From Paenibacillus naphthalenovorans (lineage in GTDB: Bacteria > Bacillota > Bacilli > Paenibacillales > NBRC-103111), in assembly GCF_900099895.1 (NCBI RefSeq), contig NZ_FNDY01000033.1:1-46767 (forward strand): DNA of 46,767 nt, given 5' to 3'. The position numbers were made by a program, and so were the translations under genes. Positions 7,642 through 17,958 of the stretch are shown piece by piece; position 1 is the first letter of the stretch; each line of letters starts with the position of its first letter. Under the pieces are notes generated by a model. The model was given only the letters and a program-made list of their open reading frames with translations, was not told the DNA's origin and did no database searches.

Positions 7642-8583
7642 ATGCCGAAAAAAGTGAAAGTATCCGATTTGGTGAAGGAGTTCCATTTGGAAATCATTTG
7701 CGGCGAAGAAGGGCTAAAGCGTCCGATTACAACAGCCGATTTATACCGGCCGAGCTTGGAGATGGCCGGCTATTATGAATTTCACCCGCACGATCGGGTC
7801 CAGATTCTGGGAAAGACGGAGCTTACCTTCTTTGACCGCTTGTCTTCCGAGGAACGGATGGATCGGATGCAGAGGCTTTGTTCGCCGGAAGAAACGCCAT
7901 GTATCATTATCAGCCGCGGGATGGAGGCGCCGATTGAGCTGCTCGCGGCGGCAAACGAACATCATATTACCGTGATGCGGACGAATCTGGCGACGACCAT
8001 CCTGGCCAGCAGACTGACGGGATTTCTGGAGAACCGGCTTGCGCCCTCGACGACAATCCACGGGGTACTGGTTGATGTGTACGGGATTGGTATGCTGATT
8101 TCCGGCTCCAGCGGCATTGGCAAAAGTGAGACGGCTTTGGAATTGGTCAAGCGCGGTCACAGGCTCATCGCCGACGATGCGGTGGAAATCCGGCAAACGG
8201 CAGACAATCAACTGATCGGGAACGCTCCTGAGCTGATTCGGCATCTGCTCGAGATCCGCGGGATCGGAATTATTAATGTGATGACGCTGTTCGGGGCAGG
8301 CGCCGTAAGGACGGCAAAGAAAATTTCGGTGGTCTGCAAGCTGGAGATTTGGCAGCAGGATAAACAGTATGACAGGCTGGGTCTGGACGAGGAGACGACG
8401 CGGATTATCGATACCGACATTCCGCTGGTTACGATCCCTGTACGACCCGGACGTAACCTGGCGGTCATCATCGAAGTGGCGGCTATGAACTACAGGCTGA
8501 AGCGAATGGGATATAATGCCGCGCTGCAGTTTACAAATAAGCTTACAGAGTCGCTGAACGAAGATATGGACGATTTGGAATAG
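7642..8583 (+). CDS. hprK: HPr kinase/phosphorylase
   Basis: A 313-residue bifunctional enzyme that phosphorylates Ser46 of HPr (and Crh) with ATP or pyrophosphate and removes it by phosphorolysis, releasing pyrophosphate. It is the sensor of carbon catabolite repression in Firmicutes. The P-loop GSSGIGKS is at 155-162, the Asp pair at 178-179, and the family signature [11 protein letters not shown] at 203-213. It begins the hprK-lgt-ppaX-yvoF cluster, the same order as in Bacillus. Its target is encoded about 18 kb downstream (27026-27295). A GGAGAAAG ribosome site precedes the ATG. Confidence 0.97.
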   Translation: MPKKVKVSDLVKEFHLEIICGEEGLKRPITTADLYRPSLEMAGYYEFHPHDRVQILGKTELTFFDRLSSEERMDRMQRLCSPEETPCIIISRGMEAPIELLAAANEHHITVMRTNLATTILASRLTGFLENRLAPSTTIHGVLVDVYGIGMLISGSSGIGKSETALELVKRGHRLIADDAVEIRQTADNQLIGNAPELIRHLLEIRGIGIINVMTLFGAGAVRTAKKISVVCKLEIWQQDKQYDRLGLDEETTRIIDTDIPLVTIPVRPGRNLAVIIEVAAMNYRLKRMGYNAALQFTNKLTESLNEDMDDLE

Positions 8584-8630
8584 AATTGTACTGCTCATCA
8601 TTAGGAAGGTAAGTGGAAGGGAGTTTAAGC

Positions 8631-9671
8631 ATGTTTCTTGCGATAAATCCGATTGCGTTCTCCATCGGTCCGTTGAGCGTTCGCTGGTACGGTATTATTC
8701 TGGGTACGGCTGCTCTGATAGGGCTGGTGCTTGCCATACAAGAGGGGAAAAGGTTCAAGATGTCCCCCGATTTTTTTATGGACTTGGTCCTGATCGGAGT
8801 GCCGTCGGCTATCATTGGCGCAAGGATTTATTATGTAGCCTTCCAATGGGACGATTATAAGGACAATTTGTGGGATGTGTTCAAAATATGGGAGGGCGGC
8901 ATTGCCATTTACGGCGCACTCATCGGGGCGATCGCTGCTGCGTTTTTTTATGTTCGGCGTAAAGGGTATTCATTCTGGCGAATCGCCGATATTTGCGCCC
9001 CGGGGTTGATTGTCGGTCAAGCCATCGGCCGATGGGGAAACTTCATGAATCAGGAAGCGCACGGCGGGCCGGTGACGGAAGCCTTCCTGCGGGAAAATCT
9101 GCATCTGCCGGACTGGATCGTGAATCAAATGCTGATCGACGGACGGTATTACCATCCTACCTTTCTGTACGAATCGGTATGGAACATCGTGGGGCTTCTT
9201 CTGCTGCTCGTGCTGCGGAGACAATCGTTTATGCGGGCGGGAGAGCTCTTTTTAAGCTATTTCATCTGGTATTCGACTGGGCGTTTTTTCATTGAGGCGC
9301 TGCGGACCGACAGCCTTGATTTCACGGGACCGGCATGGTTGGCCGAGCTGATGAACGGGCTTTGGTCCCCGATGCAGCTGCTTGGCTTCGAGCAGGGCTA
9401 CTTGACCTATGGCGGCAACGTGCGCATATCTCAGCTGTTGGCCTTGTTGATCGTTCTCGCCGCCATTACACTGATCGTGGTCCGCCGCCGGAGCGGGGCC
9501 GCTGCGGCACGTTACTCAGATCCGATTTATCGGATCGGGGAAGAACCGGATCGATCCGGGGCGCCGGTCTCTGACGATACGAAAGCAGGCGGTGCCGAGA
9601 CGACGGCCGGTGGTCATAGTCAAGACGGCAAGACGAAGGAGCAGAAGAATGATTCGAACCATACTGTTTGA
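8631..9671 (+). CDS. lgt: Prolipoprotein diacylglyceryl transferase
   Basis: An integral membrane enzyme of 346 residues that transfers diacylglycerol from phosphatidylglycerol to the lipobox cysteine of prolipoproteins. The Lgt signature GRWGNFMNQE is at 133-142, and several transmembrane helices are visible. The start at 8631 is chosen over 8613 because GGAAGGGAG lies 7 nt before it. The last ~60 residues after the final helix are a hydrophilic, probably disordered tail rich in Asp, Gly, Glu and Lys, longer than in Bacillus Lgt. The gene's 3' end overlaps ppaX by 23 bases. Confidence 0.96.
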   Translation: MFLAINPIAFSIGPLSVRWYGIILGTAALIGLVLAIQEGKRFKMSPDFFMDLVLIGVPSAIIGARIYYVAFQWDDYKDNLWDVFKIWEGGIAIYGALIGAIAAAFFYVRRKGYSFWRIADICAPGLIVGQAIGRWGNFMNQEAHGGPVTEAFLRENLHLPDWIVNQMLIDGRYYHPTFLYESVWNIVGLLLLLVLRRQSFMRAGELFLSYFIWYSTGRFFIEALRTDSLDFTGPAWLAELMNGLWSPMQLLGFEQGYLTYGGNVRISQLLALLIVLAAITLIVVRRRSGAAAARYSDPIYRIGEEPDRSGAPVSDDTKAGGAETTAGGHSQDGKTKEQKNDSNHTV

Positions 9672-10296
9672 TTTGGATGGAACCATTATCGATACGAATG
9701 AACTGATTATTCAATCCTTTCTACATACGTTTGAAGGGGTGGGGCCTGAACCGCTGACGCGTGAACGCATTGTTCCGAACATGGGACGGCCGTTGATCGA
9801 ACAGATGGTGTATTTCTCCGGAAGGGAACAGGTGGAAGATTTGGTGGCCAAGTACCGGGAATTTAATATCAGCCGCCATGACGAGCTGGTTAAAGAATTC
9901 CCGTATGTGCGGGAGACATTGGCGCGGCTGCATGCCGCGGGAGTGAAGCTGGGCGTGGTCACGAGCAAAATCCGCCGAACGACGGAAATGGGGCTTAGGC
10001 TGACCGGCATGTTCGACTTGTTCGGTACGATTGTGACCGTAGATGATGTGACAAAGCCCAAGCCAGATCCGGAAGGCATCCGCAAGGCGCTGCGTGACCT
10101 TGAAGCGGACGCCTCGGCTGCGATAATGGTCGGCGACAGCCACTATGATATCGAAGCGGCGCATCAGGCAGGCATTCGTTCTGTGGGTGTTTCCTGGTCG
10201 TTGAAGGGGATAGATTATTTAAAGCGGTATGAGCCGACCTATATCATTGACGATATTCGTGAAATTTTGCCGCTTGCCGGCGTCGAGGGGAAGTAG
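9649..10296 (+). CDS. ppaX: Pyrophosphatase PpaX (HAD family)
   Basis: A 215-residue HAD hydrolase with nucleophile motif DLDGT near the N-terminus and a C-terminal metal site (MVGDSHYDIEAA). In Bacillus, PpaX hydrolyses the pyrophosphate produced when HprK dephosphorylates HPr, which pulls that reaction forward. The location two genes after hprK supports this role. The ATG at 9649 has an AAGGAG site inside the lgt tail. A longer in-frame ORF from 9592 would lie wholly in lgt and lacks support. Confidence 0.92.
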   Translation: MIRTILFDLDGTIIDTNELIIQSFLHTFEGVGPEPLTRERIVPNMGRPLIEQMVYFSGREQVEDLVAKYREFNISRHDELVKEFPYVRETLARLHAAGVKLGVVTSKIRRTTEMGLRLTGMFDLFGTIVTVDDVTKPKPDPEGIRKALRDLEADASAAIMVGDSHYDIEAAHQAGIRSVGVSWSLKGIDYLKRYEPTYIIDDIREILPLAGVEGK

Positions 10297-10299
10297 CCA

Positions 10300-10815
10300 G
10301 TGAGACAAACGGACAGGTATCCGGTAGAAGGGCCGAACTCGCTGTGGCAAATGTACAGCACGATCAGCCGATGGAAGGCCGTTCGCAATTTTATATTCAT
10401 CCAAATATCCAGATATACTCCTTCCCTGCCGCTGAAGCGCTGGATTTACCGCCGGGTGCTGGGGATGAAGGTGGGGGAGCAGGCTTCTTTCGCGCTGATG
10501 GTGATGGTGGATGTCTTTTTTCCCGAAAAGATTGAGGTAGGCGACAATACCATTATCGGCTATAACTCCACCATCCTGACACACGAATATTTAATCAAAG
10601 AGTATCGGCTTGGGCGTGTACGCATCGGTTCCCATGTAATGATCGGCGCCAACACGACGATTTTACCGGGTGTCACGATAGGGGATCATGCCGTTATTGG
10701 GGCGGGTTCGGTGGTCCATAAAGATGTGGCTCCGTACAGCTTCGTAGCGGGTAATCCGCTGCGGGTGATCCGTGAGGATGTGCGGAAAGAGCCGGTTTCC
10801 TTAAATATGGAATAA
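10300..10815 (+). CDS. yvoF: Left-handed beta-helix acetyltransferase (YvoF-like)
   Basis: A 171-residue protein with hexapeptide repeats in its C-terminal half (IEVGDNTIIG, VRIGSHVMIGANTTI, VTIGDHAVIGAGSVV) and the closing FVAGNPLRVI motif of the acyltransferase family. It starts with GTG at 10300, four bases after ppaX, with GAGGGG upstream. Bacillus has the same gene (yvoF) at this place. The acceptor is unknown. Confidence 0.85.
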   Translation: MRQTDRYPVEGPNSLWQMYSTISRWKAVRNFIFIQISRYTPSLPLKRWIYRRVLGMKVGEQASFALMVMVDVFFPEKIEVGDNTIIGYNSTILTHEYLIKEYRLGRVRIGSHVMIGANTTILPGVTIGDHAVIGAGSVVHKDVAPYSFVAGNPLRVIREDVRKEPVSLNME

Positions 10816-10893
10816 ATTTCATCCTGCGGGAGAAGGGCCGGTTTCCCCAATGCGGCTCCTTCAACCGGCAATCGATAACAGTCAGGGGAAGTT

Positions 10894-10923
10894 GGGAGCC
10901 GAAAGCCGTTGGCTCCCTTCATT
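10894..10923 (+). terminator. Probable terminator of the hprK operon
   Basis: A hairpin GGGAGCC / GGCTCCC with a 10-nt loop is followed by a T-rich but interrupted tail (TTCATTCATT). It is the only candidate between yvoF and the his promoter. Confidence 0.5.
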
Positions 10924-10962
10924 CATTATAAGCAGATGGCATCCGAACCTGTTTCCCGATCA

Positions 10963-10991
10963 TTGACGAATCGGGGCTTCCGTGGTAAACT
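10963..10991 (+). promoter_or_regulatory. Promoter of the his operon
   Basis: TTGACG (10963-10968) and TAAACT (10986-10991) have ideal 17-nt spacing. The ~115-nt leader that follows contains no recognisable T-box motif, so histidine control by T-box is not supported here. Confidence 0.75.
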
Positions 10992-11111
10992 AGCGAGTGT
11001 CTTCTTTATCTTGGTAGTATGGTAGCACATTAGCGGACTAAAGTAATAGATGGATGACTCAAAGATGAACCGAATCCAATATCATTTAATGAATAGTAAG
11101 GGTGAAGACCG

Positions 11112-12317
11112 ATGTCCAAACCGAAGGTGTTTGAAAAGCCGACAGGCGTAAAGGACTATCTCCCCGAGGCGGCGGCGGCGCTACGCGGCATTGAGTTCAA
11201 AGTGCTGCAGTGTATGGAGCGCTGGGGATACAGAGAAATTATAACGCCTACTTTGGAATATTACGATACGGTTGGAGTCGCGAGCTCCACGGAAGATAAA
11301 AAGCTGTTCAAACTGCTCGACCGCAACGGAACAACGCTGGTCATGCGATCGGACATGACAGCGCCGATTGCCCGTGTGGTATCCTCGCTGCTGAGGGAAC
11401 ATCCGTTTCCTCTGCGCCTGTCGTATCATGCCAATGTTTTCCGGGCCATTGAAGCGGAAGCGGGACGGGATGCGGAGTTTTTCCAGACCGGTGTAGAGCT
11501 GGTAGGCGACGATTCGAGCGAATCGGATGCGGAAGTGATCGCGCTGGCGGTGGCGTGCCTGCAGGCTGCCGGCGTGAAGGAGTTCAAGATCGCCCTTGGC
11601 CATGTGGGATTCTTGAACGGATTGTTCCAGGAGATGCTGGAAGGGCGTCCGGATGCTCAGCGGGCGTTGAAGGACTGCCTCCTGAGCCGCGATTACGTAG
11701 GTTATCGGGAGACGATTAAAGCGCTCGGGCTGCCGGCAGAGGTGCAAAAGAAGCTGGAAGGCGTTCTTCGTCTGCGCGGCGGGCAGGAGATTTGCCGTCT
11801 GGCGCAGCAAGTGACGCATGATCCTGTAGCCGAACGTGCGATCGCTCATTTGTGTGAGATATGGGATGTGCTGAAGGCTTATCATGTAAGTGAGCATGTG
11901 TTAATCGATCTGACGATGATCGGAGATTTCTCCTATTATACAGGCATGACGTTTGAAGGATATGCCGCAGATCTTGGTTTTCCCGTATGCAGCGGCGGCC
12001 GCTATGACAATCTACTGTCGCAGTTTGGACGTCCGGCGCCGGCCACCGGATTCGCGCTGAAGACGAACCGCATTTTAGAGGTAGTCGGGAAAAGCGCATC
12101 AAGCGCAACGGCAAGGAGAGTGCTTGTCGCTTACACCGCCGAGCATCGCGAAGCGGCGCTTAAGGAAGCCTTGGCGCTGCGTTCACGCGAAGGGTTGATG
12201 GTGGAGACCAAACTGCTGGATCATAAGGACGGACTAAAAGACAAACAGCCGCTGGATGACGGAGCCTTCCGCGTACAGGGGACGGTCTATCAGGATGTCT
12301 TTGAGTTTGTGAAGTAA
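11112..12317 (+). CDS. hisZ: ATP phosphoribosyltransferase regulatory subunit HisZ
   Basis: A 401-residue histidyl-tRNA-synthetase-like protein. It keeps the class II core ([45 protein letters not shown]) but lacks the anticodon-binding domain of HisS. HisZ pairs with the short-form HisG and gives it allosteric control by histidine. The two genes are adjacent here, 16 bases apart. It opens the his operon. Confidence 0.94.
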   Translation: MSKPKVFEKPTGVKDYLPEAAAALRGIEFKVLQCMERWGYREIITPTLEYYDTVGVASSTEDKKLFKLLDRNGTTLVMRSDMTAPIARVVSSLLREHPFPLRLSYHANVFRAIEAEAGRDAEFFQTGVELVGDDSSESDAEVIALAVACLQAAGVKEFKIALGHVGFLNGLFQEMLEGRPDAQRALKDCLLSRDYVGYRETIKALGLPAEVQKKLEGVLRLRGGQEICRLAQQVTHDPVAERAIAHLCEIWDVLKAYHVSEHVLIDLTMIGDFSYYTGMTFEGYAADLGFPVCSGGRYDNLLSQFGRPAPATGFALKTNRILEVVGKSASSATARRVLVAYTAEHREAALKEALALRSREGLMVETKLLDHKDGLKDKQPLDDGAFRVQGTVYQDVFEFVK

Positions 12318-12333
12318 AGGAGGGGCGATACGC

Positions 12334-12975
12334 ATGCAGGATTTATTAAAAGTAGCGATGCCCAAAGGGCGTATCTATAAACAGGCCTCCAAGCTGTTCC
12401 GCGAAGCGGGCTTAGCGATTCCCGAGGATGCGGATGACTCGCGCAAGCTGATTATCGCCGTACCGGAAGCGCGGATGGAATTCATTATGGCGAAGCCGGT
12501 CGATGTACCCACTTACGTCGAGTACGGCGTTGCAGATATCGGAGTTGTCGGCAAGGATGTGCTGATGGAGGAAAACCGGGATGTCTATGAGCTCCTGGAT
12601 CTCGGCATTGCGCGATGCCGCATGTCCGTGATCGGGCTGCCGGACTGGAAGCCTGTGCTGAATCCCCGGGTAGCGACGAAATACCCGAACGTGGCTTCGC
12701 AGTATTTCCGCGAAAGGGGACAGCAGGTCGAGGTGATCAAGCTGAACGGCTCCATTGAGTTGGCTCCATTGATCGGATTGGCGGACCGGATTGTAGATAT
12801 GGTGGAAACCGGCGGAACGATAAGGGAAAACGGTCTGGCAGAGCACGAGCAGATTTTTGAGATCACAAGCCGCTTGATTGCGAACCGGGTAAGCTACCGG
12901 ATGAAAAATGCCGCTATTCAAGGGCTGTGCGATCGGCTGCAGCCGGTGATCGCCGCGGTGACGGCAAAGGGATAA
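12334..12975 (+). CDS. hisG: ATP phosphoribosyltransferase, short form
   Basis: A 213-residue HisG of the short type, without the C-terminal regulatory domain; it requires HisZ. It performs the first step of histidine synthesis, joining PRPP and ATP. The conserved block [13 protein letters not shown] and the PRPP-binding region [14 protein letters not shown] are visible. An AGGAGGGG ribosome site lies just after the hisZ stop. Confidence 0.96.
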   Translation: MQDLLKVAMPKGRIYKQASKLFREAGLAIPEDADDSRKLIIAVPEARMEFIMAKPVDVPTYVEYGVADIGVVGKDVLMEENRDVYELLDLGIARCRMSVIGLPDWKPVLNPRVATKYPNVASQYFRERGQQVEVIKLNGSIELAPLIGLADRIVDMVETGGTIRENGLAEHEQIFEITSRLIANRVSYRMKNAAIQGLCDRLQPVIAAVTAKG

Positions 12976-13019
12976 CCATCCCATCATCCGCAACGAATTG
13001 TCAGAAGGAGGCAGGGAAC

Positions 13020-14309
13020 ATGAGAATTATGCCTGCATCGAAATTTTCACTGAAGCGGGAGGTCGAGTACGGCTCCCCCGAGCAGAACGAGAGCGTCCGG
13101 CAGATCATCGAAGAGGTGCGCCGCGACGGGGATGCGGCGCTGCGGAGATTCGCGCAGCAGTTTGACGGTGTCCGCGTGGACGAGCTGCGCGTGACGAAAG
13201 AGGAGATCGAGGCCGCTTACAACGAGGTGGACGAGGAGTTTTTGTCGGCCATTCGTGCGGCCGCAGTGAATATTCGAAAATTCCATGAGAAGCAGATGCG
13301 TTCCTCGTGGATGGATTTGCAGGCCGACGGCACCATCCTCGGCCAAGTGATCCGTCCGCTGAGGCGGGTCGGCTTGTATGTTCCGGGCGGTAAGGCGGCT
13401 TATCCTTCTTCGGTGCTGATGAATGCCATTCCTGCACAGGTCGCGGGAGTGCCGGAGATCGTGATGGTGACCCCGCCGGCCACCGCAGGGGCTGTGGGCA
13501 TCAACCCGCATATTCTGGTAGCGGCGGCGGAAGCGGGCGTCGGCGAAATCTACCGCGTGGGCGGAGCTCAGGCCGTAGCTGCGCTCGCTTATGGGACGGA
13601 GTCGATCCGAGCCGCGGACAAGATCGTCGGGCCGGGCAATATTTATGTAGCTCTGGCCAAGCGGTATGTGTTCGGCGCCGTAGATATCGACAGCATTGCC
13701 GGGCCGAGCGAAATTGTCGTGCTGGCCGACGATAGTGCGGATCCGGCCTACGTAGCTGCGGATCTGCTCTCTCAGGCGGAACACGACGAGATGGCCTCGG
13801 CCATTCTGATCACGACATCGGAGCCGTTGGCCGAAGCGGTCCGCGCAGAGGTGGAACGCCAGTTGAACGAGCTGCCGCGGCGTGAGATCGCCGCGAGATC
13901 GATTCGCGATTATGGCGCGATTCTTACGGTATCTGACCTTGAAGAGGGGATTGATGCAGTCAATCGCTTGGCGCCGGAGCATCTGGAGATTATCGTGCGG
14001 GAACCGTTTCAATATTTAAGCCGGATCGAGAATGCGGGAGCGATCTTCCTTGGGCCTTACAGCTCCGAGCCGGTAGGCGATTATTTTGCCGGACCGAACC
14101 ATGTGCTGCCGACCAATGGCACGGCACGGTTCTCGTCACCGCTTAACGTGGACGATTTCATAAAGAAGTCGAGCGTCATTTATTACAGCAAGGAAGCGCT
14201 GCTGCGGGACGGCGGTCAAATTATTTCGCTCGCCCGTCATGAGGGGCTGGATGCACATGCGCGGGCAATTCAAATTCGTTTGGAGAAAGAAGGGAATACT
14301 CGTGGCTGA
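13020..14309 (+). CDS. hisD: Histidinol dehydrogenase
   Basis: A 429-residue zinc enzyme that oxidises histidinol to histidine in two NAD-dependent steps. Typical blocks are [38 protein letters not shown], the catalytic region [12 protein letters not shown] and GPNHVLPT. The start at 13020 has AGAAGGAGG upstream; an earlier in-frame start at 12927 would lie inside hisG. The last eight bases overlap hisB. Confidence 0.96.
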   Translation: MRIMPASKFSLKREVEYGSPEQNESVRQIIEEVRRDGDAALRRFAQQFDGVRVDELRVTKEEIEAAYNEVDEEFLSAIRAAAVNIRKFHEKQMRSSWMDLQADGTILGQVIRPLRRVGLYVPGGKAAYPSSVLMNAIPAQVAGVPEIVMVTPPATAGAVGINPHILVAAAEAGVGEIYRVGGAQAVAALAYGTESIRAADKIVGPGNIYVALAKRYVFGAVDIDSIAGPSEIVVLADDSADPAYVAADLLSQAEHDEMASAILITTSEPLAEAVRAEVERQLNELPRREIAARSIRDYGAILTVSDLEEGIDAVNRLAPEHLEIIVREPFQYLSRIENAGAIFLGPYSSEPVGDYFAGPNHVLPTNGTARFSSPLNVDDFIKKSSVIYYSKEALLRDGGQIISLARHEGLDAHARAIQIRLEKEGNTRG

Positions 14310-14913
14310 ACAAGACTTTCAGGCAGCGGGGCGCCGGGCTGAAATCGCGCGCAAAACGAATGAGACGGACATTAAACTGGCTTTTTCTGTCGACGGTTCG
14401 GGCGTATCCGAGATCGAGACCGATGTACCGTTTTTGAACCATATGCTCGATTTGTTTACGAAGCACGGCCAATTCGACCTCAGGGTGGACGCCCGGGGCG
14501 ATGTGGAAATCGACGATCACCATACGGTAGAGGATATCGGCATCTGCCTCGGACAGACGCTGCGTGAAGCGCTGGGCGACAAAAAAGGAATTAAACGCTA
14601 CGCAAGCGTGTTTGTTCCGATGGATGAAGCGCTGGCTCAGGTGGCGATCGATATCAGCAACCGTCCCCATCTGGAATATCGCGCCGAGTATCCATCGGCA
14701 ACGGTGGGCAGCTTCACGACGGAGCTGGTACATGAGTTTCTGTGGAAATTTGCGCTGGAGGCCCGGATTACGCTGCACGTTATCGTGCATTACGGGCACA
14801 ATACGCATCATATGATCGAAGCGGTCTTTAAGGCACTTGGCCGCGCTCTGGACGAAGCGACCAGCATCGACCCGCGCGTGCAGGGCGTTCCGTCCACGAA
14901 AGGGGTACTGTAA
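14302..14913 (+). CDS. hisB: Imidazoleglycerol-phosphate dehydratase
   Basis: A 203-residue manganese enzyme of the histidine pathway. Metal-binding motifs are [18 protein letters not shown] and [10 protein letters not shown]. The most plausible start is GTG at 14302, which overlaps the hisD stop (GTGGCTGA) and has AGAAGGG upstream; an ATG at 14239 in the same frame would lie within hisD. The phosphatase domain fused to HisB in enterobacteria is absent; hisJ supplies it. Confidence 0.93.
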   Translation: MAEQDFQAAGRRAEIARKTNETDIKLAFSVDGSGVSEIETDVPFLNHMLDLFTKHGQFDLRVDARGDVEIDDHHTVEDIGICLGQTLREALGDKKGIKRYASVFVPMDEALAQVAIDISNRPHLEYRAEYPSATVGSFTTELVHEFLWKFALEARITLHVIVHYGHNTHHMIEAVFKALGRALDEATSIDPRVQGVPSTKGVL

Positions 14914-14916
14914 GCC

Positions 14917-15537
14917 ATGATCGCGATCATCGATTACGGAATGGGCAATCTGCACAGCGTCCGTTCGGCGGTGGAGCGTCTTGGCTACAGCGCCTTGGTG
15001 ACGGCGGACGAGCGCGAGCTGCTGGATTCGGAAGGAGCCATCCTCCCCGGTGTAGGCGCGTTCGGCGATGCGATGGAGCATCTGCGCAATGCCGGGCTGG
15101 ATGAAGCGGTGAAACGTTACGCGCAAAGCGGAAAGCCTCTGCTGGGGATCTGCCTTGGCATGCAGCTGCTGTTCAGCAGGAGCGAGGAATACGGCGTGCA
15201 TGAAGGATTGAACCTGCTGCCGGGCGAAGTCGTCCGCTTCCAGGGCAGCTTCAAGGTTCCGCACATGGGCTGGAACAAGCTGTCGTTCAAGCAGTCGAAT
15301 CCGCTGCTTCAGGGTTTGGAAGAAGGCCATGTGTATTTCGTCCATTCCTACCATGTGCTTCCCGAGCGGAAGGAAGACCTGCTTGCGACGACCGATTACC
15401 ATCAGGAGGTCACGGCTATTGTCGGCCGCGGCAACGTGTACGGCATGCAGTTTCACCCCGAGAAAAGCGGGGCTGTCGGCATGCGGCTGCTCGGCAACTT
15501 TCTGAATATGTGCGTCAAGAAACAGGCTGCAACGTAG
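14917..15537 (+). CDS. hisH: Imidazole glycerol phosphate synthase, glutaminase subunit
   Basis: A 206-residue class I amidotransferase. It has the nucleophile Cys79 in LLGICLGMQLLF and the His-x-Glu pair in QFHPEKSG. It supplies ammonia to HisF, encoded two genes downstream. It starts 3 bases after hisB. Confidence 0.96.
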   Translation: MIAIIDYGMGNLHSVRSAVERLGYSALVTADERELLDSEGAILPGVGAFGDAMEHLRNAGLDEAVKRYAQSGKPLLGICLGMQLLFSRSEEYGVHEGLNLLPGEVVRFQGSFKVPHMGWNKLSFKQSNPLLQGLEEGHVYFVHSYHVLPERKEDLLATTDYHQEVTAIVGRGNVYGMQFHPEKSGAVGMRLLGNFLNMCVKKQAAT

Positions 15538-15618
15538 CCAATCAGGCTGCCATACAGCGAAGCACGAATGTCTGATGGCGGCTTGTACCCTATAAGACTC
15601 TGAGATGGAGGAACGTCC

Positions 15619-16347
15619 ATGTCTTCATTTGTTATTTATCCCGCGATCGATATTCGCGGCGGCAAGTGTGTTCGTCTGATTCAAGGGGACTATAACCAGG
15701 AAACGGTATACAATGAAAATCCGCTAGAAGTGGCCAAGGCCTGGGAATCGCAAGGGGCGAAATGGATTCATTTGGTCGACCTTGACGGAGCCAAGGCGGG
15801 CTATCCCGTGAATGACAAGCTGATCGGCGAAATCGCAAAGTCCGTTCAGGTGCCGGTGCAGCTCGGCGGCGGCTTGCGCACGGAGAAGGACGTGGATCAC
15901 GTGCTTTCGCTAGGCGTATCACGTGTTATTCTCGGTACGGCGGCGATTGAAAACCGTGATTTTGTGAACCGCGTACTCGCGAAGCACGGTGATAAGGTGG
16001 CCATTGGTCTGGATGCGCGCGACGGCTATGTCGCGACGCGCGGCTGGCTGGAAACGTCTGCGGTGAAAGCGGATGAGCTTGCCGTGGAGCTGGCGCGGGA
16101 AGGCGCCCGCACGTTTATCTTTACGGATATTTCCCGTGACGGCATGATGAGCGGACCGAACGTGGAAGCGATCGTCCACTTGGCCAAGGTGTCCGGACAA
16201 ACGGTGATTGCGTCTGGAGGCGTCAGCCAATACGACGACTTGAAGCGTCTTGTACAGTACGCGTCCGAGGGAGTCGGCGGCGCGATCGTCGGGAAGGCGC
16301 TGTATACTGGCAGCATTAAGCTGGAGGAAGCGCAAAGCCTGGTATAA
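15619..16347 (+). CDS. hisA: Phosphoribosylformimino-AICAR-phosphate isomerase
   Basis: A 242-residue TIM barrel. The N-terminal [13 protein letters not shown], the half-barrel phosphate site [10 protein letters not shown] and C-terminal [13 protein letters not shown] and IASGGVS are standard HisA motifs. An 81-nt gap separates it from hisH, with GGAGG before the ATG. Confidence 0.96.
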   Translation: MSSFVIYPAIDIRGGKCVRLIQGDYNQETVYNENPLEVAKAWESQGAKWIHLVDLDGAKAGYPVNDKLIGEIAKSVQVPVQLGGGLRTEKDVDHVLSLGVSRVILGTAAIENRDFVNRVLAKHGDKVAIGLDARDGYVATRGWLETSAVKADELAVELAREGARTFIFTDISRDGMMSGPNVEAIVHLAKVSGQTVIASGGVSQYDDLKRLVQYASEGVGGAIVGKALYTGSIKLEEAQSLV

Positions 16348-16414
16348 GCTGATTCAACGATTGCCGCCCGCCGGAGAGCGAGGCGGCTTTACGGCAGAGA
16401 AAGGGGTGCGGGGT

Positions 16415-17173
16415 ATGCTGGCCAAACGGATAATTCCCTGCCTTGACGTCAAGGATGGCCGGGTCGTCAAGGGAGTTAACTTTGTGAATTTGCGCGATGC
16501 CGGTGATCCGGTAGAGCTGGCTTCGATCTATGACCGCGAGGGGGCTGACGAGCTTGTGTTCCTCGATATTTCGGCTTCGCATGAAGGCCGTGCCACCATG
16601 GTTGAAGTGGTGCAAAAAACGGCCGGTGAAATCACGATTCCGTTTACGGTAGGAGGCGGGATTTCCAGTGTGGACGATATGAAGCGGCTGCTAAGAGCGG
16701 GCGCGGACAAAATCGGCATCAATACGGCTGCAGTCAAAAATCCGCAGCTCGTGTCCGACGGTGCGCGCCGGTTCGGCTCGCAGTGCATCGTGGTGGCCGT
16801 TGACGCCCGATACAATGCCGAATGGGGCGAGTGGGAGGTATTTACACACGGCGGACGGAACGGTACGGGCATCAAGGCGCTGGAGTGGGTAAAGCGGATC
16901 GAACAGCTCGGGGCTGGAGAAATTTTGCTCACAAGCATGGATGCGGACGGTACGAAGGACGGCTTTGACCTCCCGCTGACGAAGGCGGTGTCGGAGCTGG
17001 TGACGATTCCTGTCATCGCCTCGGGCGGAGCGGGCAGGAAGGAGCATTTTTACGAGGTGTTCACAGAAGGCAAAGCGGATGCGGGGCTGGCTGCGACGAT
17101 TTTCCATTATAAAGAAATAACGATTGAAGAGGTTAAGGACGACCTTAGAAATAAAGGAGTGGAGATCCGATGA
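16415..17173 (+). CDS. hisF: Imidazole glycerol phosphate synthase, cyclase subunit
   Basis: A 252-residue TIM barrel that closes the imidazole ring and releases AICAR. Motifs include [15 protein letters not shown] at the N-terminus, TVGGGI and [14 protein letters not shown]. The start at 16415 follows AGGGG; the longer in-frame ORF from 16250 overlaps hisA and is not used. A small GCCGCC/GGCGGC inverted repeat lies between hisA and hisF. The stop overlaps hisIE as ATGA. Confidence 0.96.
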   Translation: MLAKRIIPCLDVKDGRVVKGVNFVNLRDAGDPVELASIYDREGADELVFLDISASHEGRATMVEVVQKTAGEITIPFTVGGGISSVDDMKRLLRAGADKIGINTAAVKNPQLVSDGARRFGSQCIVVAVDARYNAEWGEWEVFTHGGRNGTGIKALEWVKRIEQLGAGEILLTSMDADGTKDGFDLPLTKAVSELVTIPVIASGGAGRKEHFYEVFTEGKADAGLAATIFHYKEITIEEVKDDLRNKGVEIR

Positions 17174-17865
17174 GTGGACAACAAACGTCGGTGGATAACT
17201 TGGAAAGCTTGTTAGCGGCGATTAAATGGGACGGAAGCGGCCTGGTGCCGGCCATCGTTCAGGATGCGGCCAGCAAAGAGGTGCTGATGATGGCCTATAT
17301 GAACAAGGATTCGCTGAAAGCTACGCTGGAGTCGGGCGAAACCTGGTTTTGGAGCCGTTCGCGCGGGGAGCTGTGGCATAAAGGCGCTACAAGCGGGCAT
17401 ATCCAGAAGGTAAAATCGCTGAAGTACGACTGCGACGGAGATACGCTGCTGGTGCAGGTGGACCAAACCGGTCCGGCTTGCCATACGGGACGCTACAGCT
17501 GTTTTCAGCACGATGTACGCGTCGGCGTTTTGGCCGGGCAGGCGGAGAAGATAGGGTCTGATGAAGAAGTCGTGAAGGACCGCTTCGCGATGCTGGGCAT
17601 ATTGGAATCCGTCATTGCACAGCGCGATGCCGAGCGTCCGGAAGGGGCCTATACGACCTATCTGTTCGAGAAAGGCGTCGACAAGATTTTGAAAAAGGTC
17701 GGCGAGGAAACGGCGGAGGTCATCATCGCAGCTAAAAACCGGGACAACGACGAGCTGCGTTATGAAGCCAGCGATCTGATTTTCCATCTCCTGGTGCTGC
17801 TCCGCGAGAGAAAGCTGCCGCTGGATGAGCTGATGAAAGAGCTGGACCGCCGTCACAACAAGTAA
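17170..17865 (+). CDS. hisI: Bifunctional phosphoribosyl-AMP cyclohydrolase / phosphoribosyl-ATP pyrophosphatase
   Basis: A 231-residue fusion of the HisI cyclohydrolase domain (about 1-115: [17 protein letters not shown], then DCDGDTLL and [12 protein letters not shown] with zinc-binding Cys/His) and the HisE pyrophosphohydrolase domain (about 130-231: [14 protein letters not shown]). It catalyses steps 2 and 3 of the pathway. It is translationally coupled to hisF by a four-base overlap. Confidence 0.96.
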   Translation: MSGQQTSVDNLESLLAAIKWDGSGLVPAIVQDAASKEVLMMAYMNKDSLKATLESGETWFWSRSRGELWHKGATSGHIQKVKSLKYDCDGDTLLVQVDQTGPACHTGRYSCFQHDVRVGVLAGQAEKIGSDEEVVKDRFAMLGILESVIAQRDAERPEGAYTTYLFEKGVDKILKKVGEETAEVIIAAKNRDNDELRYEASDLIFHLLVLLRERKLPLDELMKELDRRHNK

Positions 17866-17958
17866 ATAAGCTTGGGATCAAAGCTCATTGGAAGAACAAC
17901 CTAACGGCAATTCAGCGGAAGAACATGGAACCGCTGGCCGGGCAAGGAGAATCGCTCT

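Noticed and set aside
10992..11111. Histidine T-box leader upstream of hisZ
   Set aside because: The leader is short and lacks the T-box core sequence and a terminator hairpin.
14221..15456. A 411-codon open frame antisense to hisB and hisH
   Set aside because: It spans two well-supported his genes and matches no family; it is a shadow of biased codon usage.
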